The notes: generated from the letters alone by a model not told the origin. Shown: positions 44,701-55,753, numbered from the stretch's first letter. The stretch: DNA of 64,000 nt from Aliikangiella coralliicola (GCF_007004725.1 NZ_ML660170.1:273162-337161); one strand, 5' to 3'. Numbers and translations: made by a program.

Positions 44701-45266
44701 CGACTATTCAACGATGGCAACAAGATCAAAATCTCGCGTTGAGTGAACTTAGTGTTCGCTCTGGATTTGATAATTTTGTCGTGCTGGGCGTTCGGTTGGG
44801 CGCGACAATAGCTGCAAGTGCTTTCAGTGAAAGTCATCTTGAAAAACTCATATTATGGGACCCTGTTGTAAACGGCACTGAATATTTAAATCAGCAACAA
44901 GTTAACCAGAAGGAATTGATAAAAGAACTGCGCTTTCTTAAACTGTTTAGTAAGATCAAACGCAACCCTCACTTAAATCAATTTATCGGCTTTAACTACA
45001 GCAAACAGCTACTCAAAGAAATAACTTCAATTGATATCTCGCAATGTCAGTTAAATCACCACAAACAAGTAGCACTACTGAAAACCAGTGAATCGATACA
45101 AAATAGTATTGAGTATGAAAATTTTGTGGGCAATCTAGATCAGTCCAAGGTAGTTGAGCTAACGGAAAATTGTCATTGGACAGACTACCAGAAAACCGAA
45201 AATGCCTTGACCAATCACCAAATTTTAAGTGAACTAATTAACTTAATAACGGATCAACCAGAATGA
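41766..45266 (+). CDS. NRPS-like protein: partial condensation, adenylation, carrier, C-terminal hydrolase-like domain
   Basis: 1166 residues. Residues about 75-280 resemble only the C-terminal half of a condensation domain ('LLVAAVGFIISKYSGQ', 'IFNEQIFHLKTLESMAGN'), with no HHxxxDG motif. An adenylation domain spans about 295-795: 'YIYYTSGTTGKPKG', 'IYGCSEIS', 'YRTGDRGK', 'GRSDFQIQLRGMRIEPGEIE' and Lys785 near the end. At the substrate-anchoring position of 'FSINMF', Ser replaces the Asp that contacts alpha-amino groups, so the substrate may not be an alpha-amino acid. A carrier domain at about 805-880 keeps Ser843 in 'GGDSLL'. Residues about 900-1166 form an alpha/beta-hydrolase-like domain where the nucleophile position reads G-V-R-L-G. 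GTG start with AAGGA 8 bases upstream; it overlaps the next gene (ATGA). Confidence 0.82.
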   Translation: MQKKMESRQQVFGHSDQLKTKKLASEKVEATCLNSESALPADNSANQAASACLSDCDLQLPYSHLKTPGTPYQQACVQFNLDGTQLSPLGSEQQQQSGDQWSLLVAAVGFIISKYSGQSQLPLCLKLDTNWIKLPDHEYLLDFNADELFESVRKSIKAQCEKVQRDFSPGQPSFAENELTSPLRLICHDIAQENISVQEWTEQTRQHLSQQDEYNDLCITIVKKQDSLSVALIFNEQIFHLKTLESMAGNLRSLIIQTPKLVDRAISKIDFLSESEKNWLNTFGDGGQCQYPQTPLHFEIEKLALNQPSHPAIKYENKTLSYSELNANANQLAHYLIERGIKPGSRILVFVEPGFEIAISLLAILKYNCTYVPLDPSFPKNRLKTIIDDICPSIAITQSHLMELLDFDKKKTIAIDKISQQLSEQPTENFKLDYDLKQTAYIYYTSGTTGKPKGILANHYNLINYIRSAQEKYAINNQDIMASCARYTFSINMFELMFPLSHGATLQILKREHILNVEHMAKTLQEITFLHMGPSLLKLLLNFVKSNYQEYSSFKKLRHLSSGGDMIPPEVLQIARQLFPHAELFVIYGCSEISCMGCTWPVPTEGAIEKTFVGKPFSNTHVIVLDDYDKPVPIGVTGNVCFAGDGIVTGYLNNLKLTQEKFIQHDGKRFYRTGDRGKISYQGQLELVGRSDFQIQLRGMRIEPGEIEYHVKQVDGVRDAIAALKAVGNTDKTLVAYYVTEQGADTDSNKISEKIREYLRNNIPDYMVPSLFVRLEALPLNHNLKVDRNALPDPGEVDRSVSSSSGTKPQTDIEKQLAKIWCDVLRLKDVFLEDNFLDIGGDSLLAVDMIARVKSTLGVSLYGLDVARECLGVLANICQTDKHQEQASELPVKTITINPTESFYFGDEKSLYGTYHRPVKNESGAINTAVLICPPVGQEHVRCNYFLKNMATKLAASGHPVLRFDYFGCGDSLGVDYQATIQRWQQDQNLALSELSVRSGFDNFVVLGVRLGATIAASAFSESHLEKLILWDPVVNGTEYLNQQQVNQKELIKELRFLKLFSKIKRNPHLNQFIGFNYSKQLLKEITSIDISQCQLNHHKQVALLKTSESIQNSIEYENFVGNLDQSKVVELTENCHWTDYQKTENALTNHQILSELINLITDQPE

Positions 45267-46096
45267 TTGAAAAAAGCTGTCAATTTGGGCAACAAAATCG
45301 ACTTCATGGTATTTTGACTCAACCAGGTATTAATAAGGAAAAACGCGCATCAATTATTCTGGTTAATGCCGGCTTTCTCTCGACACCAGGCCCCTTCCGC
45401 CTTTACACTTTACTCGCCAGAAAGATGGCTGAGGATGGTTTTTCAACTTTGCGTTTTGATCTGGGTGGAATTGGTAATAGTGAACAAATTCACCCAAGCT
45501 TAACTTTACAAGAAAGAACCAACAAAGATATCGAGAATGCTGTGGATTACCTGGTAAACGAACAGAATTCAGAAAATATTGTTTTATGCGGCTTATGTTC
45601 CGGCGCAGAAGATTCTTTTCGCTATGCCAGTCTCGACCCACGCATTAATGCTGTTGTCATGATCGATCCCCATTGCTACCAGACTCCAGGTTTTCATCGA
45701 CGAAAATATTTTGGGACATTTACCGTAAAAAAAATTATCGTCAAGTTCATGAATTTATGGGATAAGTTAACGCAAAAAAATAAGAAAACAGATCACGAGC
45801 AGCAACAACAGTCTCGTAGTTTAATTGATTACCAATATATGGATTTCTCCGAGTCGAGCAATATATTGTCAGGGTTAATTAGTCGAGGAACACTACTTCA
45901 CTACATTTATACCGGTGCGATGCTACCCAAGTTTAATCACAGAAAACAATTGGCGGAAATGTTTAACGGTATCGACTTCGCTAACAAAGTCACCGTCGAT
46001 CACATTCCAAATATTGAACACACTCAAATTTTGCAGGAAGACCGGGAATATTTAATGAACGCCATTAGCTCTCAAATTACCCGCTGGTTTAAATAA
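45263..46096 (+). CDS. Alpha/beta-hydrolase-like protein with Cys at nucleophile elbow
   Basis: 277 residues. The fold is an alpha/beta hydrolase: 'IILVNAGFLSTPGPFRLYTLLARKM', 'LRFDLGGIGNSE', then the nucleophile elbow G-L-C-S-G (110-114) with Cys112 where serine is usual, Asp-containing 'MIDPHCYQ' and a late His in 'NIEHTQI'. The Gly-Leu-Cys elbow and the 'GGIGNSE' motif resemble the small hydrolases that accompany exosortase loci. The start ATG overlaps the stop of the NRPS-like gene (ATGA), so they are translationally coupled and probably act on the same carrier-bound product. Its actual substrate is unknown. Confidence 0.75.
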   Translation: MIEKSCQFGQQNRLHGILTQPGINKEKRASIILVNAGFLSTPGPFRLYTLLARKMAEDGFSTLRFDLGGIGNSEQIHPSLTLQERTNKDIENAVDYLVNEQNSENIVLCGLCSGAEDSFRYASLDPRINAVVMIDPHCYQTPGFHRRKYFGTFTVKKIIVKFMNLWDKLTQKNKKTDHEQQQQSRSLIDYQYMDFSESSNILSGLISRGTLLHYIYTGAMLPKFNHRKQLAEMFNGIDFANKVTVDHIPNIEHTQILQEDREYLMNAISSQITRWFK

Positions 46097-46200
46097 CCTG
46101 TAAATAGTTTCTAACAGGCAATCGGCGGCAAAACCATTAAAGCAAACTTGAGAAAAATGCTTAAGATATGCCGCCTATCAATCTTAAACCTAACGTTTTT

Positions 46201-46971
46201 CTATTCTGCCGGTTTAACAAACTTCAAAACCATTCTGTCGGTCTGGTCACGTCGCGTTTGTCTGTCCCTGGTAAAAATATAATCGCGAGTATCTTCCGGG
46301 TGAGAAAGAAGATTAGAATCAGCTTCAAGTTTAAATCCAACTTTGGTAATTTCATCAATCACGAATTGTTTGTCAATACGATGCAATTTCTTAACGTCCT
46401 TAATTCCTGAGCCAGCCTTCGCGCTATGATCAACAATTACATAAGCACCGCCAGGCTTTAATGCATTAAATATGCGACGATTCATCATATCCCTGTTAAC
46501 CCCCTGCCATACCGTATCGTGATAAAACAAAACCATCAAAGCAACATCGAGTTGAACAGGTAAATTAATCGTGTCTAACTCTTCAATACTTTTTACCACA
46601 TTTTTTTTCCATTGGGGCGAGCGAAACTTGGCCGGCCAGCCTTTTTCCTGATCATTAAAAAAGTTCGCGAAACGATTGACTACGTAAGGAGCGTTATGAG
46701 CGATAACCTGTCCTTTATCACCAACAACTCTAGAAATAATATCCGTGTAATAACCACCGCCCGACAATAGGTCTACCACCTTCATTCCAGGTTTAAGTCC
46801 AGCCAGAGCCAGTATCTCAGCAGGTTTACGATGCTGATCTCTCGACTTATCAGATTGAGCTCTTTCCTTACTGGCCACCGCATGCTTTATTTCTACAGGG
46901 ACTTCCGCTTTTAACACTGATGCTACAACAAGTAATGACAGCCAAACTAATACTGATACTATTTTATTCAT
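46201..46971 (-). CDS. Exported class I SAM-methyltransferase-like protein
   Basis: 256 residues from the ATG at 46971. A clear signal peptide (core about 4-19, VLKAE cleavage) precedes a Rossmann-type methyltransferase domain: motif I 'VVDLLSGGGYYTDIIS', 'VIAHNAPYV' region, and 'NALKPGGAYVIVDHSA' late. This matches the predicted methyltransferase group COG4798, whose members are usually exported. S-adenosylmethionine is not expected in the periplasm, so its real activity is uncertain. It converges on the hydrolase-like gene, with about 100 bases between the stops. Confidence 0.82.
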   Translation of the reverse strand: MNKIVSVLVWLSLLVVASVLKAEVPVEIKHAVASKERAQSDKSRDQHRKPAEILALAGLKPGMKVVDLLSGGGYYTDIISRVVGDKGQVIAHNAPYVVNRFANFFNDQEKGWPAKFRSPQWKKNVVKSIEELDTINLPVQLDVALMVLFYHDTVWQGVNRDMMNRRIFNALKPGGAYVIVDHSAKAGSGIKDVKKLHRIDKQFVIDEITKVGFKLEADSNLLSHPEDTRDYIFTRDRQTRRDQTDRMVLKFVKPAE

Positions 46972-47206
46972 ATTAATCATCCGTTCATTCTAATAAATAC
47001 AGGAAAGACCGCTTCAACGCTAGCCTCTCAGTTTAGGGTCTACCTCGTGCATATTATCGGTTTTATGTTGTCCATCAAACTCAATCACGACAATCCGTGT
47101 CGTTTATGAGTCAAAAACACTTAACTTAGTAAAATGACTACCACAAGTAATAACTTTCCTGTTGTTACTTGAGTAAGCTAGCTAAAATTCTAGATAAGAA
47201 TGCAGG

Positions 47207-48169
47207 TTAGCCTAGTATATGTTTCCGATTAATATTACCTTCGACGTCGACTCGGCCAGTTTTAATAGTATTAAATAAATGTTCAAAAACAGCGCCAATT
47301 TGATCATCACCATTATCAAGAAAATAAGAATGTCCTTTCGGCCTATCATATTTGTTATTGAAGTTATCACAATCAATAGCGTACACGTTCGATTGGGTTT
47401 TACGCATATCTTCCGGGCCTGTATGACCAAGTCTTCGCGAAGCGACTTTATTTTTCAGATTAGAAATTTTACTTGAGCGTAACGCGAGATCATCTGATGC
47501 ATAATAGACAGATACGTTCCTTGAAGATTGGCTGATCAAACGACCTTTCTCACCTTCTTCTAAAGACTCATTGACAATATCTGCAGCCATCAAAATAGTA
47601 TTTCTAAATAATAAAGGAACGCCGTTAGCCAAATCATATTTGTCCCATTTAGACAAAGTTTCTCGAAGCACTCGATTTCCCATCGAATGGGCTAAAACAT
47701 TAATTCTCTTTAAACAAGGGTCATCTTCTTTTGCTTCGTCGCGCCACGCCATAAATTTCTGCAACACACGAGAAAAAGCAAACGCACTATTATCCGCGGA
47801 TTTTTGATCATCCCAATAATCTTTAATGATTCCAAAATCATTGTCACAAGGCCAAATCAACGGAACGACTTCTATCAAACCTGCTTGTTTTTGATCAAAA
47901 TAGCCTTGTAGTTGCTCCACTCTTGGAAATATATGCTTTTCTGGTAAATTTGAAAATCCGTGGATAAAAAATAATAACTGCTTCGCCTCACAATCTTTCA
48001 ATCGGCTCAACAGGTTATTTGCGCCGATTTCTTTATAGCTATCCTTTTCTAGTCGCTCACAATAATAAACGGAATTTGAAGGCGCATTTTTGTCTAAATC
48101 AAATTTATAGGTGCGATCTCTTTTAAATCGAATTGATCCTTTAGGTTCTCTATTGGTAATAAATAGCAT
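47207..48169 (-). CDS. DUF900-type alpha/beta hydrolase
   Basis: 320 residues, no signal peptide. 'LLFFIHGFSNLPE' is the oxyanion strand, and 'INVLAHSMGNRVLRETL' is the nucleophile elbow with the GxSxG-like H-S-M-G sequence. Later Asp ('ASDDLAL') and His ('GHSYFLDNGDDQIG') can complete a triad. It fits the DUF900 family of uncharacterised esterase-like proteins. It stands alone, with 235 bases upstream of the methyltransferase start and 310 bases without a gene on its other side. The substrate is unknown. Confidence 0.8.
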   Translation of the reverse strand: MLFITNREPKGSIRFKRDRTYKFDLDKNAPSNSVYYCERLEKDSYKEIGANNLLSRLKDCEAKQLLFFIHGFSNLPEKHIFPRVEQLQGYFDQKQAGLIEVVPLIWPCDNDFGIIKDYWDDQKSADNSAFAFSRVLQKFMAWRDEAKEDDPCLKRINVLAHSMGNRVLRETLSKWDKYDLANGVPLLFRNTILMAADIVNESLEEGEKGRLISQSSRNVSVYYASDDLALRSSKISNLKNKVASRRLGHTGPEDMRKTQSNVYAIDCDNFNNKYDRPKGHSYFLDNGDDQIGAVFEHLFNTIKTGRVDVEGNINRKHILG

Positions 48170-48479
48170 GGTTTCAGTCCTTTATTAAGTCATGTTCTCA
48201 ATTTCGTTTGATCTAAATAAAAACTTGCCTAACTGATTCAGGAAGAGTTCACTAACGAAAAAATTTTGTGGAATGTGTCCTTACAGTTTAGCTCTTAACG
48301 CAATCAGCTAATCGCGTGTTACTGCAGAACGAGGCTATTTAGATAAACCACTTATACTACTGACACCACAGTTAATCAATTCTCATTTTGAGATACCAGT
48401 AAAATCAATTCGTGTTTCGTGATTTATTTCTTCAAATTAGTAAATAGTATTCTTTGACTTAAATTGAATTCGGAATCAT
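48170..48479. other. 310-bp intergenic region, no gene seen
   Basis: Region between the DUF900 gene start and the stop of the Ap4A-phosphorylase-like gene. It is AT-rich, with no convincing ORF or terminator; the DUF900 promoter should be here. Confidence 0.4.
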
Positions 48480-49247
48480 TCAGTATTCACTACATTTTTT
48501 GAGGATATTCAATATACCTTGCGCCTCTAGCTGGTTTTTACTTTGCAGATCTTTGACCAAAAACTGGCCCGCATAGTTTAATCCGTTAACAAAAATGTGA
48601 TTGAGACTCGCACGACTACGCGGAACTATCAGCAACCAGTTTGAGGTGAGTAACAAATTGTGTGGTTTGCAAACATTCTTGTCATATAACTCTAATTCTT
48701 GCATTCCCGTTAGATAACGCTCGTGTATCAGCTCCGCATCAAGCTCTTCGAAACGCGCAATTTTATGATTGAATGGCAGCTCGCCACTCTCAATCGTTGA
48801 CCTAAGTGGAATACCTGTCTTTACTAGCTGCATATGTCGATGCGGTTGGCTCGCCCCTGCATCACCGCCACTGTTGTAAAAACCAAGCACATCAGACTCA
48901 CAAAACCCTAGTAGCCAGGCTTTAAAATCGATTTTTTCAAGTGGCTTTGTTTGTTCGATAAATTCATTAGAACAAATTAGTAAATGAGGTGACAGAACCG
49001 GAAACTTGTTTAAGAGGCAAACATGAGAGTCGCCCGCGGCATGTACGTACATGCTATCATCATAAGGTAAAAAAGGGTTGCCACGCTCCTTAGAGAGCGT
49101 AAATTTCTTCTCCATGTTTTCATTTCGAATTCTTACAACGAAATCAGTATTATTTTGCCTGACTGTCATTGGCTCGGTAGCTATTGGCATTAAATCGCCA
49201 TTAGCCAATGCTTGATTTGCGACTATCGCTGCACGGTTCCAGAACAT
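48480..49247 (-). CDS. ATP adenylyltransferase (Ap4A phosphorylase)-like protein
   Basis: 255 residues from the ATG at 49247; a TTG further upstream is less likely. The HIT-superfamily active site reads 'GGDAGASQPHRHMQLV' (the HxHxQ histidines), preceded by 'CLLNKFPVLSPHLLI' and 'FIEQTKPLEKIDF'. This combination matches yeast Apa1/Apa2-type Ap4A phosphorylases, which split dinucleoside polyphosphates with phosphate. A C-terminal domain ('NLLLTSNWLLIVPRSRA', 'INHIFVNGLNYAGQFL'-like) also fits that family. Bacterial copies are sporadic, often in marine groups. It stands alone. Confidence 0.85.
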   Translation of the reverse strand: MFWNRAAIVANQALANGDLMPIATEPMTVRQNNTDFVVRIRNENMEKKFTLSKERGNPFLPYDDSMYVHAAGDSHVCLLNKFPVLSPHLLICSNEFIEQTKPLEKIDFKAWLLGFCESDVLGFYNSGGDAGASQPHRHMQLVKTGIPLRSTIESGELPFNHKIARFEELDAELIHERYLTGMQELELYDKNVCKPHNLLLTSNWLLIVPRSRASLNHIFVNGLNYAGQFLVKDLQSKNQLEAQGILNILKKCSEY

Positions 49248-49353
49248 AATTAAATAGAGTATCCCTCGAAGCAATTGCTTTATTAGCGGGCAATTACCAA
49301 ACTAATGAATCTTAACAAAAACCTGACTCTTGCCTAGATTTATCGGAATAAAA

Positions 49354-51264
49354 TCAATTTTTTGAAAGCGCATCCCTCTTCGCCTCTAATTCGTCCCAAA
49401 GCTCATAATCATCGCTGAGTTGCTGTTGAAGTTTTTCAAACTCCTTAACCACCGCATCAGCTTTTTCCCTATCCTGATAAAAGTTCGGTGCTCCCATATC
49501 GCTCTCAATTTCCGCGATTTTTCCTTCTAGCTCATCAATTTTCTCGGGTAGTTCATCGAGTAACTTTTGTTCTTTATAAGACAATTTTGCCGGTTTTAAC
49601 TTAGATTTAACTTTCTCTTTCTTTTCAGTCTCTTTTTTCTTTTCTACAGGCATCGCATTATTAAAATAATGTAACCAGTCCTGGTAGCCCCCGACAATAT
49701 CGATGATTTGATATTGATCCGACTCAACCTGATATAGCGGCGGTAATTGATTATCGAACACTAATAAAGACGAACAACAATTATCAAGAAATAACCGGTC
49801 ATGACTGATAATAATGACAGTTGCTTTAATCTCAACTAACATCTGCTCAAGAATTTCAAGTGTTTCAACATCAAGATCATTTGTCGGCTCATCCAATACA
49901 AATAAATTGGCCTGCCGAGTAAATAATTTTGCTAATAGAAGACGGTTAACCTCTCCGCCAGATAACGAACTGGCTGGCGCCCTCACATTGTCAGCGGTGA
50001 AATTAAAATCCTGCATGTAACTAATAACATGCCTTTCTTTGCCGTCAACGACGACAAATTCTTTACCTTCGCCAATATTTTCTGACACCGTCTTTGTCAA
50101 ATCGACAGCTTGCCTAAGTTGGTCAAAATAAGCGATTTCCAATGAGTCACTCGCTTCTAATTCTCCTGCAAAGGCAGGAAGTTGACCAAGAAGAGTTTTA
50201 ATGAAAGTGGTCTTGCCGCTACCGTTATCTCCTAAAATTCCAATCTTGTCTCCCTTTTGGATAATTGAATTAAAAGGAAGAATTAAACTACGGTCATGCC
50301 CTACTTCAAGATCTCGCATTTTGGCGACAATTTTACTACCTGCAACAGACACGCTCGCTTGAAGTTTACTGGTTCCCAATTGATTACGCCTTTCGCTTCG
50401 TTCCTGACGCATTTTTTTTAACGCTCTAACTCGCCCTTCATTTCGCGTTCTTCGGGCCTTAATTCCTTGTCTAATCCACACCTCTTCCGCAGCCAGCTTT
50501 TTATCGAATTCCATGTTGACCTTCTCTTCATCCTTCAACTGCTGTTCCTTTAACTCTGTGTATTTTTGATAATTGCCTGGAAAAAGACGTAAAGTACCCC
50601 GGTCAAGTTCCATAATCGTATCGGCGACTTTATTGACAAAATGACGATCATGAGAAACAAACAAGAGCGCACCTTTAAATACGACCAATTGCTCCTCCAG
50701 CCATTGAATACTACTCAAATCAAGATGGTTAGTAGGCTCATCGAGAATCAGTAAATCTGGGTCTTGCACTAACGCTTTTGCCAACGCAGCTCTCCTGCGC
50801 CATCCTCCAGACAGGTCCGACATTTTAATATCACCATTTAAATCCAGCCGAGACAGCGTCTGTTTTACCCGCGTTTCGATGGACCAACCATCATGCGTGT
50901 TTATTTTCGATTCTAAATCGGCCAGTTTTGGCGAATTAACATCTTGCATAATCAATGATTGGTAGTCTTCGACCCATTGTTTAACGTCTGCCAAACCAGA
51001 TTCAACGTACTCCCGAATAGATAACGCTGACTTTTCAGGTAAAGCCTGGGGTAAAAAACCGACACGGTGGCTACGAGAACGGTTAATAAGACCGTCATCA
51101 GGCATTGCTTCGCCATTAATTAGTTTGAGAAGAGTAGACTTACCTGTTCCATTACGACCTACGAGGCAGACTTTCTGCTTCTCTTCAATCGCAAAAGAAG
51201 CGTTTTCTAATAACACCTGAGGGCCAAAAGACAAAGATAGCTTGTCACCACGAATTAAAGACAT
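49354..51264 (-). CDS. uup: ABC-F family ATPase Uup
   Basis: 636 residues. Two ATP-binding cassettes: Walker A 'LVGRNGTGKSTLLKL' (first) and 'ILGDNGSGKTTFIKT' (second), signature 'LSGGWRRRAALAKAL' and 'LSGGEVNRLLLAKL', Walker B 'LLILDEPTNHLD' and 'LFVLDEPTNDLD'. A linker with KK-RR-rich sequence lies between, and a C-terminal coiled coil (about 560-636) is typical of Uup. Members bind ribosomes or DNA junctions and influence transposon excision and ribosome stalling. It is read alone and precedes metF on the same strand with 162 bases between, so it may not be co-transcribed. Confidence 0.92.
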   Translation of the reverse strand: MSLIRGDKLSLSFGPQVLLENASFAIEEKQKVCLVGRNGTGKSTLLKLINGEAMPDDGLINRSRSHRVGFLPQALPEKSALSIREYVESGLADVKQWVEDYQSLIMQDVNSPKLADLESKINTHDGWSIETRVKQTLSRLDLNGDIKMSDLSGGWRRRAALAKALVQDPDLLILDEPTNHLDLSSIQWLEEQLVVFKGALLFVSHDRHFVNKVADTIMELDRGTLRLFPGNYQKYTELKEQQLKDEEKVNMEFDKKLAAEEVWIRQGIKARRTRNEGRVRALKKMRQERSERRNQLGTSKLQASVSVAGSKIVAKMRDLEVGHDRSLILPFNSIIQKGDKIGILGDNGSGKTTFIKTLLGQLPAFAGELEASDSLEIAYFDQLRQAVDLTKTVSENIGEGKEFVVVDGKERHVISYMQDFNFTADNVRAPASSLSGGEVNRLLLAKLFTRQANLFVLDEPTNDLDVETLEILEQMLVEIKATVIIISHDRLFLDNCCSSLLVFDNQLPPLYQVESDQYQIIDIVGGYQDWLHYFNNAMPVEKKKETEKKEKVKSKLKPAKLSYKEQKLLDELPEKIDELEGKIAEIESDMGAPNFYQDREKADAVVKEFEKLQQQLSDDYELWDELEAKRDALSKN

Positions 51265-51400
51265 GAATTACCTGCAAACAAAACCACAAAGATTAATGTC
51301 GGGCATTCTAGCAAATTGGAGATGGTTAGGTATAGAAAAGCGATGCAGAAATGATTTTGAGATAGACGGCGATATAGAACTGATGTATCTAAGGAAAGCT

Positions 51401-51417
51401 GGGCACTTTACGTGCCC
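51401..51417 (-). terminator. Hairpin after metF
   Basis: GGGCAC (51401-51406) and GTGCCC (51412-51417) form a perfect stem with a 5-base loop, about 10 bases past the metF stop on the minus strand. It is followed in transcript direction by a short U-containing stretch (AGCTTTCC), so termination is plausible but not strong. Confidence 0.55.
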
Positions 51418-51426
51418 TTGAATTTA

Positions 51427-53789
<2,363 letters not shown>

Positions 53790-53797
<8 letters not shown>

Positions 53798-54989
53798 TAG
53801 AAACTTCTTTGACCTCGTGTAAACGGCAATTTTCAAAACCGTTATCCAAGTCAGTTAAAATATCTTCAATATTTTCAATACCCACTGACAGACGGAGCAA
53901 GTTCTGAGTAATACCTGCAGTTTCTTGATCTTCAAGTGCTACCGCAGCATGAGTCATGGTTGAAGGATGGCAAATAAGACTCTCCACTCCGCCTAATGAT
54001 TCTGCTAGCGAAAATACACCTAACCCGGAAAGAAACTTTTTAGCATCTTCAACATCACCTTTTAATTTGAAAGAAATCATCGCCCCAAAACCGGTTTGTT
54101 GACGAGCTGCGATTTCATGACCTTGATGATCTGATAGCCCAGGATAATAAACTTTCTCTACTTGCGGATGGGCCTGTAAGTATTCAGCAACACGGGCCGC
54201 GTTTTTACAGTGACGCTTCACCCGAACATCAAGGGTTCTCAGACCACGAAGCGTTAAAAAGCTGTCGAATGGCGCACCGGTAATTCCAGTACAATTTGCC
54301 CACCATTTTAAATCCTCATACACTTTTTCATCTTTTGCGACAACAGCGCCACCAACAACATCGCTGTGACCATTGATATATTTAGTGGTTGAATGAAGAA
54401 CAATATCTGCACCTAATAACAGTGGCTTTTGTAAAACCGGTGACAAAAAAGTATTGTCGACAACAACTAGTGCTCCCTTTTCTTTAGCCAAAGCAGAAAT
54501 CTTTTCGATATCAACCACACGGAGCAATGGATTACTTGGGGTTTCAATCCAGACAATCTTAGGATTTTTCTCTAATCCAGCTAATAATGCGTTTTCATCA
54601 GATTGATCGATAAAGTCAACATCTATGATGCCCTTCTCGTTATAAGAGCGAAAAAGTCGGAAGCAGCCGCCGTAGCAGTCATGTGGCGCTAGAACTTTGT
54701 CACCGGCTTTCAATAACTGTAGAACTAAAAAAACAGCCGACATGCCACTCGAGGTAATGACACCGCCCGCTCCTTTTTCTAGATCTGCGATTGCCTGGCC
54801 TAATATTTGGCGAGTAGGATTGCCGGATCGGGTGTAATCAAACTCTCTCGGCTCATCAAAACCTGCAAAACTATAATTGCTGGAAAGATATAGTGGCGGA
54901 GTTATCGCACCATGCTGAGTATCGCTTTCAATACCAGCTCGTACTGCGATGGTATCGCTGGCGAATTCTGAAGAGTTATAAGTTGTCAT
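53790..54989 (-). CDS. metB: Cystathionine gamma-synthase
   Basis: 399 residues from the ATG at 54989 (GAGGTAA just upstream). A PLP-dependent Cys/Met metabolism enzyme: 'YDYTRSGNPTRQILGQAI'-type region, 'APHDCYGGCFRLF', 'ETPSNPLLRVVDIEKI', the PLP lysine in 'LHSTTKYINGHSDVVGG', and 'SLGGVESLICHPSTMTHA'. It joins an activated homoserine and cysteine. First gene of the operon, divergent from metJ over a 179-base gap that contains Met-box-like repeats, which points to MetJ control. Confidence 0.92.
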
Positions 54990-55053
54990 AGCTGTTACCT
55001 CGAATATCAATTAGCTGTTTATCTAGTTCAAACAGCTAGGCTAATACCCATAA

Positions 55054-55123
55054 AGCCGTTTGGACGTCTATATGGCCAGCAGTATATTCATTATTCTTGT
55101 CATGTCAAGATGTTTAGATGGCT
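55054..55123. promoter_or_regulatory. Met-box-like repeats between metJ and metB
   Basis: MetJ binds tandem 8-bp copies of AGACGTCT. Two clusters are seen: AGCCGTTT-GGACGTCT at 55054-55069 (6 and 7 of 8 matches) and AGATGTTT-AGATGGCT at 55108-55123 (6 of 8 each). Flanking octamers are weaker. One cluster is nearer metB, the other nearer metJ, consistent with control of both. Confidence 0.75.
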
Positions 55124-55168
55124 AAAATTGTGTAAAATAACGGTGGATTATTAAAAATTGAGGTTTCT

Positions 55169-55462
55169 ATGGTTAAAAAGTGGAACGGGGAATTCATTAA
55201 TCCCTATGTTGAACACGGTGCGAAAAAAGAGAATGTCAAAAAGATTACCGTCTCAATTCCATTCTCGGTGCTAAAAATCTTGACGGATGAAAGAACTCGC
55301 CGTCAGGTGTCAAACCTACGCCACGCAACGAATAGCGAGCTTTTGTGTGAGGCGTTTTTACATGCTTACACTGGGCAGCCGCTACCAAGTGACGAAGACT
55401 TAAGTAAGGAAAAAACTGACTATATCCTTGAGTATGTTGAGTCCAATGAAAGCGCAGAATAG
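55169..55462 (+). CDS. metJ: Methionine repressor MetJ
   Basis: 97 residues. The ribbon-helix-helix repressor is very close to the enteric protein: '[20 protein letters not shown]' forms the DNA-contacting beta strand and helix, and '[20 protein letters not shown]' the S-adenosylmethionine-binding helices. The C-terminus is a little shorter and acidic. With SAM bound it represses methionine biosynthesis genes. It is divergent from metB, next to Met-box repeats, and probably self-regulated. Confidence 0.97.
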   Translation: MVKKWNGEFINPYVEHGAKKENVKKITVSIPFSVLKILTDERTRRQVSNLRHATNSELLCEAFLHAYTGQPLPSDEDLSKEKTDYILEYVESNESAE

Positions 55463-55671
55463 CGCAAGGAAGGTCTAACCAGTATATAAGCAAAAGTTCT
55501 TGATAAGTGCACTAAGAATAAATGGATTTTTTGCTTTAAGCTAGAACTCTGTGTCGTTACTTAAGGCACCTCAGGTTATATTCTGGTTACTTCTTAGATA
55601 TGAAAGTCACCGGAATAATAAAAACCTGAACTGGAGCATACAGCTTATATTTTACAATCAAATATTGGTAA

Positions 55672-55703
55672 ACCACGTTGAATATGCTTATATTCAACGT
55701 GGT
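55672..55703. terminator. Perfect 14-bp hairpin between metJ and cysK
   Basis: ACCACGTTGAATAT (55672-55685) and ATATTCAACGTGGT (55690-55703) pair perfectly around a GCTT loop. It lies between the convergent metJ and cysK stops, followed by a T-rich stretch on the right (AATTTCTTC). The most likely role is a bidirectional terminator; the rest of the 290-base gap shows no gene. Confidence 0.7.
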
Positions 55704-55753
55704 AATTTCTTCTATGAGATGCCAGTCATCAGTTTGTATCTAATACAATCAGA

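Noticed and set aside
46124..46175. Terminator between the hydrolase and methyltransferase genes
   Set aside because: Only a 7-bp GGCGGCA/TGCCGCC pair with a 38-base loop; too weak to call.
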